Positions 1-8,022 of a DNA stretch of 17,386 nucleotides are shown one piece after another. The DNA lies in the NCBI GenBank assembly GCA_050303815.1, contig JBNLCM010000191.1, positions 1 to 17,386 on the forward strand, read 5' to 3'. This DNA is from Cognatazoarcus sp050303815 (GTDB lineage: Bacteria; Pseudomonadota; Gammaproteobacteria; Burkholderiales; Rhodocyclaceae). The position numbers and the translations under genes are program-made. Under the pieces are notes generated by a model, which saw only the letters and a program-made list of their open reading frames with translations, was not told where the DNA came from and did no database searches. Position 1 is the first letter of the stretch, and every line of letters starts with the position of its first letter.

Positions 1-722
1 TGCGGCCGATCCGGCCGCAGCTGCCCGCGGTGATCGGGCGGATGATCGCGGGCGGGCCAGCCGAGCGTGCCGGCATCGAGAAGGGCGACCGGGTGGTCGC
101 CATCGACGGCGAGGCCGTCGCCGACTGGGCCGCCCTCGTCGAGCGTGTGGTGGCCTCGGACGGCCGTGTGCTGAGCGTCGACGTGGAGCGTGGCGGCGGG
201 CGGCTCACCCTGACCGTGACGCCAGAAATGGAATCGGTCAGTGGAAGGCCCGTGGCACGGATCGGCGTGGGGGTGGCGGAAGACCCGACCCTGCGCGAAC
301 GCATGTTTGCGACCGTCCGCTACGGGATCGCCGAAGCGCTCGGCAAGGCGGTCCAGCAGACCTGGGAGACATCGGTACTCAGCGTCACCGTGATCGGGCG
401 GATGATCGTTGGCGACGTTTCGTGGAAGAATCTCTCCGGACCGGTCACCATCGCCGATTTCGCCGGCCAGTCGGCCAAGATGGGCATTCCGCACTACCTC
501 AAGTTCCTGGCGCTGATCAGCATCTCGCTGGGCGTCCTGAACCTGCTGCCCATTCCGGTGCTGGATGGCGGGCACTTACTGTATTATCTCGTCGAAATCG
601 TCAAGGGCAGTCCGGTTCCGGACCGCATCATGGAGATCGGCCAGCAGGTGGGTCTTGCGCTGCTGGTGATGCTTATGGCCTTTGCGTTCTACAACGACAT
701 CAATCGCCTGATCTCGGGCTGA
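1..722 (+). CDS. rseP: RseP site-2 zinc protease, C-terminal part (5' end outside window)
   Basis: Inner-membrane intramembrane metalloprotease (M50 family) that cleaves the anti-sigma factor RseA after DegS in the envelope stress response, and also removes signal-peptide remnants. The reading frame is open from the first bases and contains about 239 residues, so the gene starts upstream; the HEXXH zinc motif is not in view. Visible are a PDZ domain (roughly nt 30-240, with the AERAGIEKGD / AIDG signature), then the conserved KNLSGPVTIA stretch, a membrane segment with the LNLLPIPVLDGG motif whose Asp (codon 564-566) is the third zinc ligand of the family, and a last membrane helix ending in NDINRLISG. 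bamA follows after 7 nt, the standard order in proteobacteria. The GTG at nt 30 is an internal codon, not the start. Identification is secure. Confidence 0.96.
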   Translation, partial: RPIRPQLPAVIGRMIAGGPAERAGIEKGDRVVAIDGEAVADWAALVERVVASDGRVLSVDVERGGGRLTLTVTPEMESVSGRPVARIGVGVAEDPTLRERMFATVRYGIAEALGKAVQQTWETSVLSVTVIGRMIVGDVSWKNLSGPVTIADFAGQSAKMGIPHYLKFLALISISLGVLNLLPIPVLDGGHLLYYLVEIVKGSPVPDRIMEIGQQVGLALLVMLMAFAFYNDINRLISG

Positions 723-729
723 CCACTTC

Positions 730-3030
730 ATGAACCCTAAGCTTCTTCCCGGGCTCATTTCGGCCCTGCTGGCCGTGCCATTGCCTGCTGCGGCGTTCCA
801 GCCGTTCGTGATCAAGGACATACGTGTCGAAGGCATCCAGCGGACCGAAGCGGGAACCGTCTTCAACTACCTGCCGGTGCGCGTCGGCGACCAGCTGACC
901 GAATCGGCCGCCTCGTCGTCGATCAAGGCGCTCTACGCCACGGGATTCTTCCGCGACGTGCGCATCGAGGCGGATGGTGACGTGATGGTGGTGGTGGTCG
1001 ACGAGCGACCGGCCATCGCGCAGGTGAACTTCGAGGGTGTCAAGGCGTTCGAGAAGGATGGTCTGAAGACGGGGTTGCGCGAGGTCGGCCTGGCCGAGTC
1101 CCGCATCTTCGACCGGGCGCTGCTCGATCGTGCCGAGCAGGAACTCAAGCGCCAGTACCTCTCAAAGGGCCTCTACTCGGCAAAGATCAGTACCACGGTC
1201 ACGCCGATGGAGCGCAACCGGGTAGCGGTCAATTTCGACGTCATCGAAGGAGAGGCCGCCAAGATCCGCAGGATCGGCATCGTCGGCAACAAGGCCTTCG
1301 GCAGCGACGAGCTGCTCGACCTGTTCCAGCTGACGCCGCCGGGCTGGCTGACTTGGTACACAAAGAACGACCAGTATTCGAAGCAGAAGCTCTCCGCCGA
1401 CCTGGAGAAGCTGCGCTCCTTCTACCTGGACCAGGGCTACCTGGACTTCAGCATCGACGCCACCCAGGTGTCGATCACGCCCGACAAGCAGGACATCTAC
1501 ATCACCGTCAACATCAACGAGGGCCAGAAGTACACGGTCTCGGGGGTGCGCCTGACGGGTGATCTGATCCTGCCGGAGGCGGACTACCGCAAGCTGGTGA
1601 AGGTCCGGCCGGGGGAGACCTTCTCGCGCCGCAGGCTGACCGAGACGAGCAAGGCGATCACCGACCGCCTGGGCAACGAGGGCTACGCGTTCGCCAACGT
1701 CAACGCGTCGCCGGAGGTGGACCGGGAAAAGCAGGAGGTGGCCTTCACGATCTTCGTCGATCCGGGTCGCCGCGTGTATGTCCGGCGGATCGATGTGTCG
1801 GGCAACACCCGCACGCATGACGAGGTCGTGCGGCGCGAGATGCGGCAGATGGAGGGCGCCTGGTACGACGCTGCGAAGATCAACCGCTCGCGCGTCCGCG
1901 TCGAGCGCCTCGGCTTCTTCGACGAAGTCAACGTCGAGACGCCACCGGTTGCCGGTACGTCCGACCAGGTGGATCTGAATTTCGCGGTCAAGGAGCGTCC
2001 GACGGGCAACCTGATGTTCGGAGCCGGCTTCTCGAGCTCGGAGAAGGTCGTCATCACGGCCTCGATCTCCCAGCAGAACCTCTTCGGCAGTGGCAACTCG
2101 GCCTCCCTGAACATCAACACCAGCCGCATCAACAAGACCCTGTCGCTGTCGTTTACGAATCCGTACTTCACCGTCGATGGCGTGAGTCTCGGCTGGGACA
2201 TCTACCAGAAGAACGTCGATCCCACCTCGCTGACGGTGGCGCGCTACAAGACCGAGTCCGTCGGCGGCGGCGTTCGCTTCGGCTACCCGATCGCCGAGGA
2301 CGACAAGATCAACTTCGGCCTCGCTGTCGATCGCACGAAGATCACCACCTACGACAACAGCCCCGATCGCTACAAGCAGTTCTGTGAGGACTTCGACTGC
2401 GAGTCGGTCTCGAGCCTGATCGGTACGGTGAGCTGGGCGCGCGACGAACGCGACAGCTTCCTCTATCCGACCAAGGGGACCTACCAGCGCGTCCTGTTCG
2501 AGAGCGCGCTGCCGCCCGGCACGTTGCGCTACGGCAAGCTGATCTACGAACACCAGCGCTGGTTCCCGTTCGGCTCCGACTACTCCCTGATGCTCAATGG
2601 CGAGATTGGCTGGGCCAAGGGCTGGAACAACAAGCCGCTGCCCTTCTACAAGAGCTTCTATGCGGGTGGCATCGGCTCGGTGCGGGGCTTTGACCAGAGC
2701 TCGCTCGGCCCCCAGTTCATCGACAGCACCACGGGTGACCGGGAGTCCCTCGGTGGAGACCGGCGGATCATCGGTAATGCCGAGTTCTACTTCCCGGTGC
2801 CAGGCTCCGGCAAGGACAGGTCGTTCCGGATATCGACCTTCCTCGACGCCGGCCAGGTGTACGGCGAGGGTGAGGCGCTGAAGCTGTCGGAATTGCGCTA
2901 CAGTTCGGGCTTGGCGTTTTCCTGGAGTTCGCCCATCGGCCCGTTGAAGTTCAGCCTCGGCTGGCCGCTCAACAAGAAGCCGGGCGACCGGACCCAGCGC
3001 TTCCAGTTCCAACTCGGATCCATCTTCTGA
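730..3030 (+). CDS. bamA: BamA, outer-membrane beta-barrel assembly factor (Omp85)
   Basis: Central subunit of the BAM complex, which folds and inserts beta-barrel proteins into the outer membrane. The 766-residue product has a signal peptide (about residues 1-22, ending PAAA). Five POTRA domains follow, at roughly 25-422, and then a C-terminal 16-strand barrel. The Omp85 signature VRGF lies at residues 651-654 in the context GGIGSVRGF, and the chain ends in the aromatic C-terminal signal FQLGSIF. Length is slightly below the E. coli protein (810). The ATG lies 7 nt after the rseP stop and has no clear Shine-Dalgarno of its own, which suggests coupled or reinitiated translation. The context with skp and the lpx genes is the classical envelope operon. 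In E. coli this region is under sigma-E; no such promoter is visible inside this window. Confidence 0.98.
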   Translation: MNPKLLPGLISALLAVPLPAAAFQPFVIKDIRVEGIQRTEAGTVFNYLPVRVGDQLTESAASSSIKALYATGFFRDVRIEADGDVMVVVVDERPAIAQVNFEGVKAFEKDGLKTGLREVGLAESRIFDRALLDRAEQELKRQYLSKGLYSAKISTTVTPMERNRVAVNFDVIEGEAAKIRRIGIVGNKAFGSDELLDLFQLTPPGWLTWYTKNDQYSKQKLSADLEKLRSFYLDQGYLDFSIDATQVSITPDKQDIYITVNINEGQKYTVSGVRLTGDLILPEADYRKLVKVRPGETFSRRRLTETSKAITDRLGNEGYAFANVNASPEVDREKQEVAFTIFVDPGRRVYVRRIDVSGNTRTHDEVVRREMRQMEGAWYDAAKINRSRVRVERLGFFDEVNVETPPVAGTSDQVDLNFAVKERPTGNLMFGAGFSSSEKVVITASISQQNLFGSGNSASLNINTSRINKTLSLSFTNPYFTVDGVSLGWDIYQKNVDPTSLTVARYKTESVGGGVRFGYPIAEDDKINFGLAVDRTKITTYDNSPDRYKQFCEDFDCESVSSLIGTVSWARDERDSFLYPTKGTYQRVLFESALPPGTLRYGKLIYEHQRWFPFGSDYSLMLNGEIGWAKGWNNKPLPFYKSFYAGGIGSVRGFDQSSLGPQFIDSTTGDRESLGGDRRIIGNAEFYFPVPGSGKDRSFRISTFLDAGQVYGEGEALKLSELRYSSGLAFSWSSPIGPLKFSLGWPLNKKPGDRTQRFQFQLGSIF

Positions 3031-3046
3031 TTCGGAGCGAAGGCAA

Positions 3047-3559
3047 GTGGAGACACAGTTGAATCGATTTGGCATGGCGCTCGTGGCGGCCATGCTGGTC
3101 GCGTTGCCCGGCGTTGCCGCGGCGCAGGCGAAGATCGGGTTCGTGAACTCGGACCGGGTAATGCGTGAAGCGGCGCCTGCCGTCCAGGCGCAGAAGCGGC
3201 TCGAGAAGGAATTCGAGCCGCGCGACAAGGCCCTCCAGGCCCGCGTCCAGCGCCTCAAGACGCTGCAGGAAGATCTCGAGACCAACGGCATGACCCTGTC
3301 GGCCGAAGAGCGTCGCAAGCGCGAACGTGACTTCAACGAGCTCAATCGCGAGGTGCAACGCAACCAGCGCGAGTTCCGGGAAGACCTCAATGCCCGCCGC
3401 AACGAGGAGCTGGCCGCCGTGCTCGACCGGGCCAACAGCGCGATCAAGAAGATCGCCGCCGACGAGAACTACGACATCATCTTTCAGGAAGCGGTCTACG
3501 CGAGTACGCGGATCGACATCACGGACAAGGTGATCAAGGCCCTGGGCGAGGGCAAGTGA
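3047..3559 (+). CDS. skp: Skp/OmpH periplasmic chaperone
   Basis: Periplasmic holdase that binds unfolded outer-membrane proteins on their way from Sec to BAM; the family acts as a trimer with long coiled-coil arms. The 170-residue product has a signal peptide ending AAAQA (about residues 12-27). The mature part starts KIGFVNSDRVM, followed by a charged coiled-coil region (about 50-130) rich in Glu, Arg and Lys, and the C-terminal segment YDIIFQEAVYAS...ITDKVIKAL typical of OmpH proteins. The start is uncertain: GTG at 3047 has AGG 3 nt upstream, while TTG at 3059 has GGAGA (3049-3053) at better spacing and gives the more usual beginning MNRFGMALVA. Its stop overlaps the lpxD start by 4 nt (GTGA). 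Family assignment is firm; only the first codon is open. Confidence 0.94.
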   Translation: METQLNRFGMALVAAMLVALPGVAAAQAKIGFVNSDRVMREAAPAVQAQKRLEKEFEPRDKALQARVQRLKTLQEDLETNGMTLSAEERRKRERDFNELNREVQRNQREFREDLNARRNEELAAVLDRANSAIKKIAADENYDIIFQEAVYASTRIDITDKVIKALGEGK

Positions 3560-4611
3560 GCGTGGGCGGCGCCCGCATCTTCCGGCTGGACGAGATCGTC
3601 GCCACGCTGGGTGGCGAGCTGGTCGGAGACGGTGGTGTCGTCGTGCGGCGGGTGGCCACGCTGGAGCGCGCCGGGTCCGACGAGATCGGTTTCCTGGCGA
3701 ACCCGCGCTATCGATCCCAGGTCGCCGCATCGCGGGCGGGAGCAATCATCGTTTCACCCAAGTTGCGGGACATCACCGACGCCCCGCGAATCCTGGCGGA
3801 CGACCCCTACCTGTACTTCGCACGGCTGGCCCAGCTGCTGAATCCGCCGCCGGCAGCTTCGGGCGTAGTCGCCGCGACGGCAGTCGTGGAGAGCCCGTTG
3901 CCCGAGGGCACCGAGGTTGGCGCCGGCGCCTGGATCGGTCCGGATGTCGTGTTGGGGCGCGACGTCATCGTCGGGCCGGGATGCCACGTCGCCCCGGGCG
4001 TCAGCATCGGCGACGGCACGCGACTCTACCCCGGCGTCTCGATCTACGCGTATTGCCGGGTCGGCGCCCGCTGCATCCTGCATTCCGGCGTCGTCATTGG
4101 CGCCGACGGCTTTGGCTTTGCACGGAGCCGGGACGCCGAGTGGGTCAAGATTCCCCAGACGGGCAGGGTCGTCATCGGCGACGACGTGGAAGTGGGTGCC
4201 AATACCAGCATTGACCGCGGTGCCATCGACGACACGGTGATCGAGGACGGGGTCAAGCTGGACAACCAGATCCAGATCGGCCACAACGTGCGGATCGGGC
4301 GTCATTCCATCGTTGCCGCCGCGGCGGCGATTGCCGGCAGCACCCGGATCGGCGAGCGCTGCATGATCGGTGGGATGGTGGGCATCGTCGGCCACCTCGA
4401 GATTGCCGACGATGTCGTCGTCTCGGGCGGCACGGTCGTCGCCAAGAGCCTCCGAAAGCCGGGAATGTACACGTCGATCCCACCCCTCCAACCCCATGCG
4501 GACTGGGTGCGCAACTTTTCCCATATCCGCCATCTCGACGCGATGGCGGATAAAATACGCGCCCTCGAAAATCGAATTTCAGAACTGGAAGAAGGGTCCT
4601 CCTCGCGATGA
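3556..4611 (+). CDS. lpxD: LpxD, UDP-3-O-(3-hydroxyacyl)glucosamine N-acyltransferase
   Basis: Third step of lipid A synthesis: transfers a 3-hydroxyacyl chain from ACP to the 2-amino group of UDP-3-O-acylglucosamine, in the cytoplasm. The 351-residue product has the N-terminal uridine-binding domain (about 1-105, with the GFLANPRY motif), a left-handed beta-helix of hexapeptide repeats (about 108-295), and a C-terminal helix carrying the IRHLDAMADKIRALENRI stretch. The catalytic His is in the IGHN motif (His243 here, His239 in E. coli). The start GTG overlaps the skp stop. A second in-frame GTG at 3562 sits 9 nt from a GAGGG element (3548-3552) and could be the true start, shortening the protein by two residues. 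Its stop overlaps the fabZ ATG (ATGA). Confidence 0.97.
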   Translation: MSVGGARIFRLDEIVATLGGELVGDGGVVVRRVATLERAGSDEIGFLANPRYRSQVAASRAGAIIVSPKLRDITDAPRILADDPYLYFARLAQLLNPPPAASGVVAATAVVESPLPEGTEVGAGAWIGPDVVLGRDVIVGPGCHVAPGVSIGDGTRLYPGVSIYAYCRVGARCILHSGVVIGADGFGFARSRDAEWVKIPQTGRVVIGDDVEVGANTSIDRGAIDDTVIEDGVKLDNQIQIGHNVRIGRHSIVAAAAAIAGSTRIGERCMIGGMVGIVGHLEIADDVVVSGGTVVAKSLRKPGMYTSIPPLQPHADWVRNFSHIRHLDAMADKIRALENRISELEEGSSSR

Positions 4612-5045
4612 ACATCAACGAAATCCTGCAGTATCTGCCGCACCGCTATCCATTCCTGCTGGTGGACCGGGTGAATGAACTGGTGGAGGGCGAGAGCATC
4701 GTCGCGATCAAGAACGTGACGATGAACGAGCCGTTCTTTCCGGGGCACTTCCCGCACCACCCCGTGATGCCTGGCGTGCTGATCGTCGAGGCCATGGCGC
4801 AGGCGGCGGCCATCCTGTCGTTCAAGACCATGGGGGCGCTGCCGGACGATGATTCGGTGGTGTATTTCGCCGGCATCGACGGGGTACGCTTCAAGCGCCC
4901 GGTCACGCCGGGCGACCAGCTCGTCATGACGGTGACCATCCTCAACAACAAGCGCAACGTCTGGAAGTACAAGGCCACCGCGCGGGTCGATGGCGAAGTG
5001 GCTGCCGAGGCCGAGTTGATGTGCGCGCTCAAGAAGCTGGCATGA
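4608..5045 (+). CDS. fabZ: FabZ, (3R)-hydroxyacyl-ACP dehydratase
   Basis: Hot-dog-fold dehydratase of type II fatty acid synthesis; converts 3-hydroxyacyl-ACP to trans-2-enoyl-ACP. The 145-residue product has the family start NINEILQYLPHRYPFLLVDR, the active-site motif FFPGHFPHHPVMPG with His47, and Glu61 in the following helix (LIVEAMAQ), matching the His/Glu dyad of the family. FabZ competes with LpxA and LpxD for 3-hydroxyacyl-ACP, so its position between lpxD and lpxA places both users of that substrate under common expression. The ATG overlaps the lpxD stop by 4 nt, and the fabZ stop overlaps the lpxA start by 4 nt. Confidence 0.98.
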   Translation: MNINEILQYLPHRYPFLLVDRVNELVEGESIVAIKNVTMNEPFFPGHFPHHPVMPGVLIVEAMAQAAAILSFKTMGALPDDDSVVYFAGIDGVRFKRPVTPGDQLVMTVTILNNKRNVWKYKATARVDGEVAAEAELMCALKKLA

Positions 5046-5812
5046 TCCACCCGACCGCCATCGTCCATCCGGATGCCCGCCTTGCCGACGGAGTAGAGGT
5101 CGGGGCGTATTCGCTCATCGGTCCGCACGTGGAGATCGGTCGCGATACCTGGATCGGACCCCACGTGGTCGTCGAAGGTCACACCCGGATAGGCGAGCAG
5201 AACAGGATTTTCCAGTTCTGCTCGGTTGGCGCCGTACCCCAGGACAAGAAGTACGACGACGAGCCGACCCGGCTGGAGATCGGCGATCGCAACACGATCC
5301 GCGAATACTGTTCGTTCAATGTCGGAACGGCGCAGGATGGCGGTGTGACCCGGGTCGGCAACGACAACTGGATCATGGCCTACGTCCACGTCGCGCACGA
5401 CTGCGTGGTGGGCGATCACACGATCTTCGCCAACAACGCGACCCTCGCGGGCCACGTGGAGGTGGGCGACTGGGCGATCCTGGGGGGATTCACCGGGGTG
5501 CACCAGTTCGGTCGCGTCGGCGCCCACTCGTTCTGCGGCGTGGGTACCGTCCTGCTTCAGGACCTGCCGCCCTACGTCACCGTGGCCGGCAACCCGGCCG
5601 CACCCCGCGGCATCAACTCGGAAGGCCTGCGGCGTCGCGGCTACACGGCTGAGCAGATCAGCGCCATCAAGCGCGCCTACCGCGTCCTGTACCGGTCGGG
5701 CCTGGGGCTCGAAGAGGCTCGCGAGCAGATCGAGACGATCGCCGGCGAGCACGAGGCCGTGCGGCTGTTTGCCGACTTCATCGGCGTGCGCAACCGCGGC
5801 ATCGTCCGCTGA
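5042..5812 (+). CDS. lpxA: LpxA, UDP-N-acetylglucosamine 3-O-acyltransferase
   Basis: First step of lipid A synthesis: transfers a 3-hydroxyacyl chain from ACP to the 3-OH of UDP-GlcNAc. The start at 5042 (MIHPTAIVHP) is chosen over an upstream in-frame codon because it matches the conserved N-terminus and gives the ATGA overlap with fabZ; the product is 256 residues. It is a hexapeptide-repeat beta-helix (about 1-185) with a helical C-terminus (EGLRRRGYTAEQISAIKRAYR...). The catalytic His is His119 in the motif HVAHDC (His125 in E. coli). The position aligned with E. coli Gly173, which sets acyl chain length, appears to be Val167. This suggests a shorter acyl group than C14 (see findings). 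lpxB follows after 4 nt. Confidence 0.98.
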   Translation: MIHPTAIVHPDARLADGVEVGAYSLIGPHVEIGRDTWIGPHVVVEGHTRIGEQNRIFQFCSVGAVPQDKKYDDEPTRLEIGDRNTIREYCSFNVGTAQDGGVTRVGNDNWIMAYVHVAHDCVVGDHTIFANNATLAGHVEVGDWAILGGFTGVHQFGRVGAHSFCGVGTVLLQDLPPYVTVAGNPAAPRGINSEGLRRRGYTAEQISAIKRAYRVLYRSGLGLEEAREQIETIAGEHEAVRLFADFIGVRNRGIVR

Positions 5813-5816
5813 GCCC

Positions 5817-6962
5817 ATGACCGTCCGCATCGCCATGGTGGCCGGAGAGGCCTCGGGCGACCTTCTCGCCGCCCACCTGATTCGCGCCCTGAAACAGCAC
5901 CTGCCGGACGTCGCGTTCTACGGCATCGGCGGTCCCAAGATGGCGGCAGAAGGCTTCGACGTGGTGTGGCCCTGCGAGCGGCTCGCCGTGCATGGCTATG
6001 TTGATGCGCTGAAGCGGTATCGCGAGCTGTCGGGCATCCGGCGCGAGCTGGGCCGCCGCATCCTGCGCGATCGACCGCACGCCTTCATCGGCGTGGATGC
6101 GCCCGATTTCAACCTCGGGCTCGAGGCGCGCCTGAAGGCCGCCGGCCTGCCGACCATTCATTTCGTCAGCCCCTCGATCTGGGCCTGGCGGGGCGGGCGG
6201 ATCAAGCGCATCGCGCGCAGCGTCAGTCACATGCTGTGCCTGTTCCCGTTCGAGCCCGAGCTGTACGAGGCGCGCGGCATTCCGGTGACCTATGTTGGCC
6301 ATCCCCTGGCCGACGTGCTGCCGCTCGAGCCGGACCGCGCAGGCACCCGGGAGACACTCGGACTGCCCCAGGACCAGCTCATCTTCGCGATGCTGCCCGG
6401 CAGCCGCCAGTCGGAGGCGCGCAACCTGGGGCCGCTCTTCATCGAGACGATCCAGGTGCTCGCCCAGCGCCACCCCGATGCGCAGTTCCTTGTGCCCCTT
6501 GCGACCCGCGAGACGCTGGAAATCTTCCAGCAGGCGGTGGAGGCGGCCGGGGGGCGCGAGCTGCCGGTACGCCTGATGCGGGGCCACGCCTGGGAGGCCA
6601 TGACCGCCGCCGACGTCGTGCTTGTCGCGAGTGGCACTGCCACGCTGGAGGCAGCGCTGCTGAAGCGGCCCATGGTCATCACCTACCGCATCGGGCAGTG
6701 GCAGTACCGTTTGATGAAGCGCATGGCCTACCTGCCGTGGGTCGGCCTGCCGAACATCCTTTGCAATGACTCGGTCGTGCCGGAGATCCTGCAGGATGCC
6801 GCCACGCCGGTGGCGCTGGCCGATGCGCTCGACCGCTGGGTGGCCAGTCCCGACGCCTGCGCTCATCTCGCCACCCTCTTCGCCGAGATGCACATTCATC
6901 TTCGCCAGGACACGGCGAGCCGGGCGGCCGAAGCCATCCTGCCCTACCTGGACGCCGCATGA
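5817..6962 (+). CDS. lpxB: LpxB, lipid-A-disaccharide synthase
   Basis: Glycosyltransferase family 19 enzyme that condenses UDP-2,3-diacylglucosamine with lipid X to form the tetra-acylated disaccharide, at the inner face of the inner membrane. The ATG at 5817 is chosen because the conserved N-terminus IAMVAGEASGD begins there; a longer in-frame extension into lpxA has no family similarity. The product is 381 residues, the usual length. Conserved stretches visible are GIGGPKM, the D(A)PDFN motif, SPSIWAWR, MLPGSRQSE, and the C-terminal nucleotide-binding region VLVASGTATLEAAL followed by PMVITYR and the membrane-associated WVGLPNIL. It overlaps rnhB by 4 nt (ATGA). Confidence 0.97.
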   Translation: MTVRIAMVAGEASGDLLAAHLIRALKQHLPDVAFYGIGGPKMAAEGFDVVWPCERLAVHGYVDALKRYRELSGIRRELGRRILRDRPHAFIGVDAPDFNLGLEARLKAAGLPTIHFVSPSIWAWRGGRIKRIARSVSHMLCLFPFEPELYEARGIPVTYVGHPLADVLPLEPDRAGTRETLGLPQDQLIFAMLPGSRQSEARNLGPLFIETIQVLAQRHPDAQFLVPLATRETLEIFQQAVEAAGGRELPVRLMRGHAWEAMTAADVVLVASGTATLEAALLKRPMVITYRIGQWQYRLMKRMAYLPWVGLPNILCNDSVVPEILQDAATPVALADALDRWVASPDACAHLATLFAEMHIHLRQDTASRAAEAILPYLDAA

Positions 6963-7567
6963 GCACGCCGGGGTGGGTCTGTGGTGTCGACGAGGCAGGA
7001 CGGGGCCCTCTGTGCGGCGCGGTCGTGGCAGCGGCTGTGATCCTGGATCCAGCCCGGCCGATCGCCGGCCTGGCTGACTCCAAGCAGCTCACGGCGCGCA
7101 AGCGCGAGCGGCTCGCCAGCGAGATCCGCGAGAAGGCGCTGGCCTGGCAGGTGGCGGAAGCGAGTGTCGAGGAGATCGACCGGCTGAACATCCTTCACGC
7201 CAGCCTGCTGGCCATGCGTCGCGCCATCGAGGCGCTCGATCCGCGTCCCGGAATGGCCCTGATCGACGGCAACCGCTGCCCGCCGGGGCTGCCCTGCGAG
7301 GCGCGTGCCGTCGTGGGGGGGGATGCCCTCGAGCCGGCCATCTCGGCGGCCTCGATCCTGGCCAAGACCGTGCGCGATGCGCAGATGGTGGCCCTTGACG
7401 CGCGCTACCCGCAGTATGGCCTGGCGAGCCACAAGGGCTACCCGACGCGGGCGCATCTCGATGCGCTCCGGCTGCATGGTGTCCAGGACTTCCACCGGCG
7501 CAGCTTCGGGCCGGTCCGTGAGATCCTGCAGAATCCACCGCTCTGGACCGACGGAAACACCCCATGA
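6959..7567 (+). CDS. rnhB: RNase HII
   Basis: Cytoplasmic endonuclease that nicks RNA in RNA:DNA hybrids and initiates removal of single ribonucleotides from DNA. The 202-residue product has the diagnostic motif GVDEAGRGPLCG with Asp11 and Glu12. It also has Asp103 in LIDGN and Asp122 in the GGD motif before AASILAKTVRD, completing the DEDD metal site. The segment YGLASHKGYPTRAH is the usual C-terminal signature. Placement directly after lpxB is conserved in proteobacteria. The start and stop overlap lpxB and the next gene by 4 nt each, so it is probably translated together with them. Confidence 0.97.
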   Translation: MSTPGWVCGVDEAGRGPLCGAVVAAAVILDPARPIAGLADSKQLTARKRERLASEIREKALAWQVAEASVEEIDRLNILHASLLAMRRAIEALDPRPGMALIDGNRCPPGLPCEARAVVGGDALEPAISAASILAKTVRDAQMVALDARYPQYGLASHKGYPTRAHLDALRLHGVQDFHRRSFGPVREILQNPPLWTDGNTP

Positions 7568-8022
7568 ACTTCTTCCACAATGTCGCGCTGTTCCTCCACC
7601 TGATCGGGGTCATCGTCTGGGTGGGGGGCATGGCTTTCGCCTATGTCTGTCTGCGCCCGGCGGCCGGACCACTCTCGCCGGCCGATCGGCTCACCCTGTG
7701 GCGCGGCGTGTTCCAGCGCTTCTTCCCGCTCGTGTGGCTCTCGATCGGGCTGATCCTCGTTTCCGGCTTCGGGACGCTCATCAAGGTCGGCTTCGGGCAT
7801 GCGCCGGGCGCGTGGCATGTGATGATGCTGGTCGGCCTCGTCATGGTCGGCGTCTTTGTCTCGCTCTGGTTCGGGCCCTGGCCCCAGCTCAAGCAGGCCG
7901 TCGAGGAACAGGACTGGGCGCGGGGCGCCAAGGCGCTGAACGCGATCCGGCAGCGGGTCGCCCTCAATCTGGGCCTCGGTGCGTTCAACGTGGCGGCCGC
8001 GACGCTCGGGCTCGCCTTCTGA
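7564..8022 (+). CDS. Small four-helix membrane protein, CopD-like
   Basis: Predicted integral inner-membrane protein of 152 residues with four hydrophobic segments at about 6-30, 54-76, 83-106 and 132-152. The first helix carries HLIGVIVWVGGMAF with His12 and Trp19. His85 lies at the start of helix three, in AWHVMM. These helix-borne histidines and the HLIG-WVGGM pattern resemble CopD-domain membrane proteins (copper import or haem-like sites in the wider family). That assignment is from memory of the motif only, and a function in copper handling is not shown. The cytoplasmic loop before helix four (KQAVEEQDWARGAKALNAIRQR) is polar. ATG overlaps the rnhB stop by 4 nt and its stop overlaps the next ATG (TGATG), so it is an operon member. 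The coding evidence is good; the function is open. Confidence 0.8.
   Translation: MNFFHNVALFLHLIGVIVWVGGMAFAYVCLRPAAGPLSPADRLTLWRGVFQRFFPLVWLSIGLILVSGFGTLIKVGFGHAPGAWHVMMLVGLVMVGVFVSLWFGPWPQLKQAVEEQDWARGAKALNAIRQRVALNLGLGAFNVAAATLGLAF

Noticed and set aside
30..408. 19-bp direct repeat in rseP (30-48 and 390-408, both reading VIGRMI)
   Set aside because: Both copies fall in different conserved RseP contexts (PDZ strand and the segment before KNLSGP). A coincidence of codon use is more likely than a mobile or regulatory repeat.
1162..3447. A 761-codon open frame on the - strand opposite bamA and skp
   Set aside because: It mirrors the codon structure of two certain genes in GC-rich DNA and has a low-complexity Arg/Leu/Val composition without any recognisable domain.
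7305..8021. A long N-terminal extension of the methyltransferase frame
   Set aside because: It overlaps rnhB and the membrane gene completely, is Arg-rich and non-homologous; the SpoU N-terminus starts at 8022.
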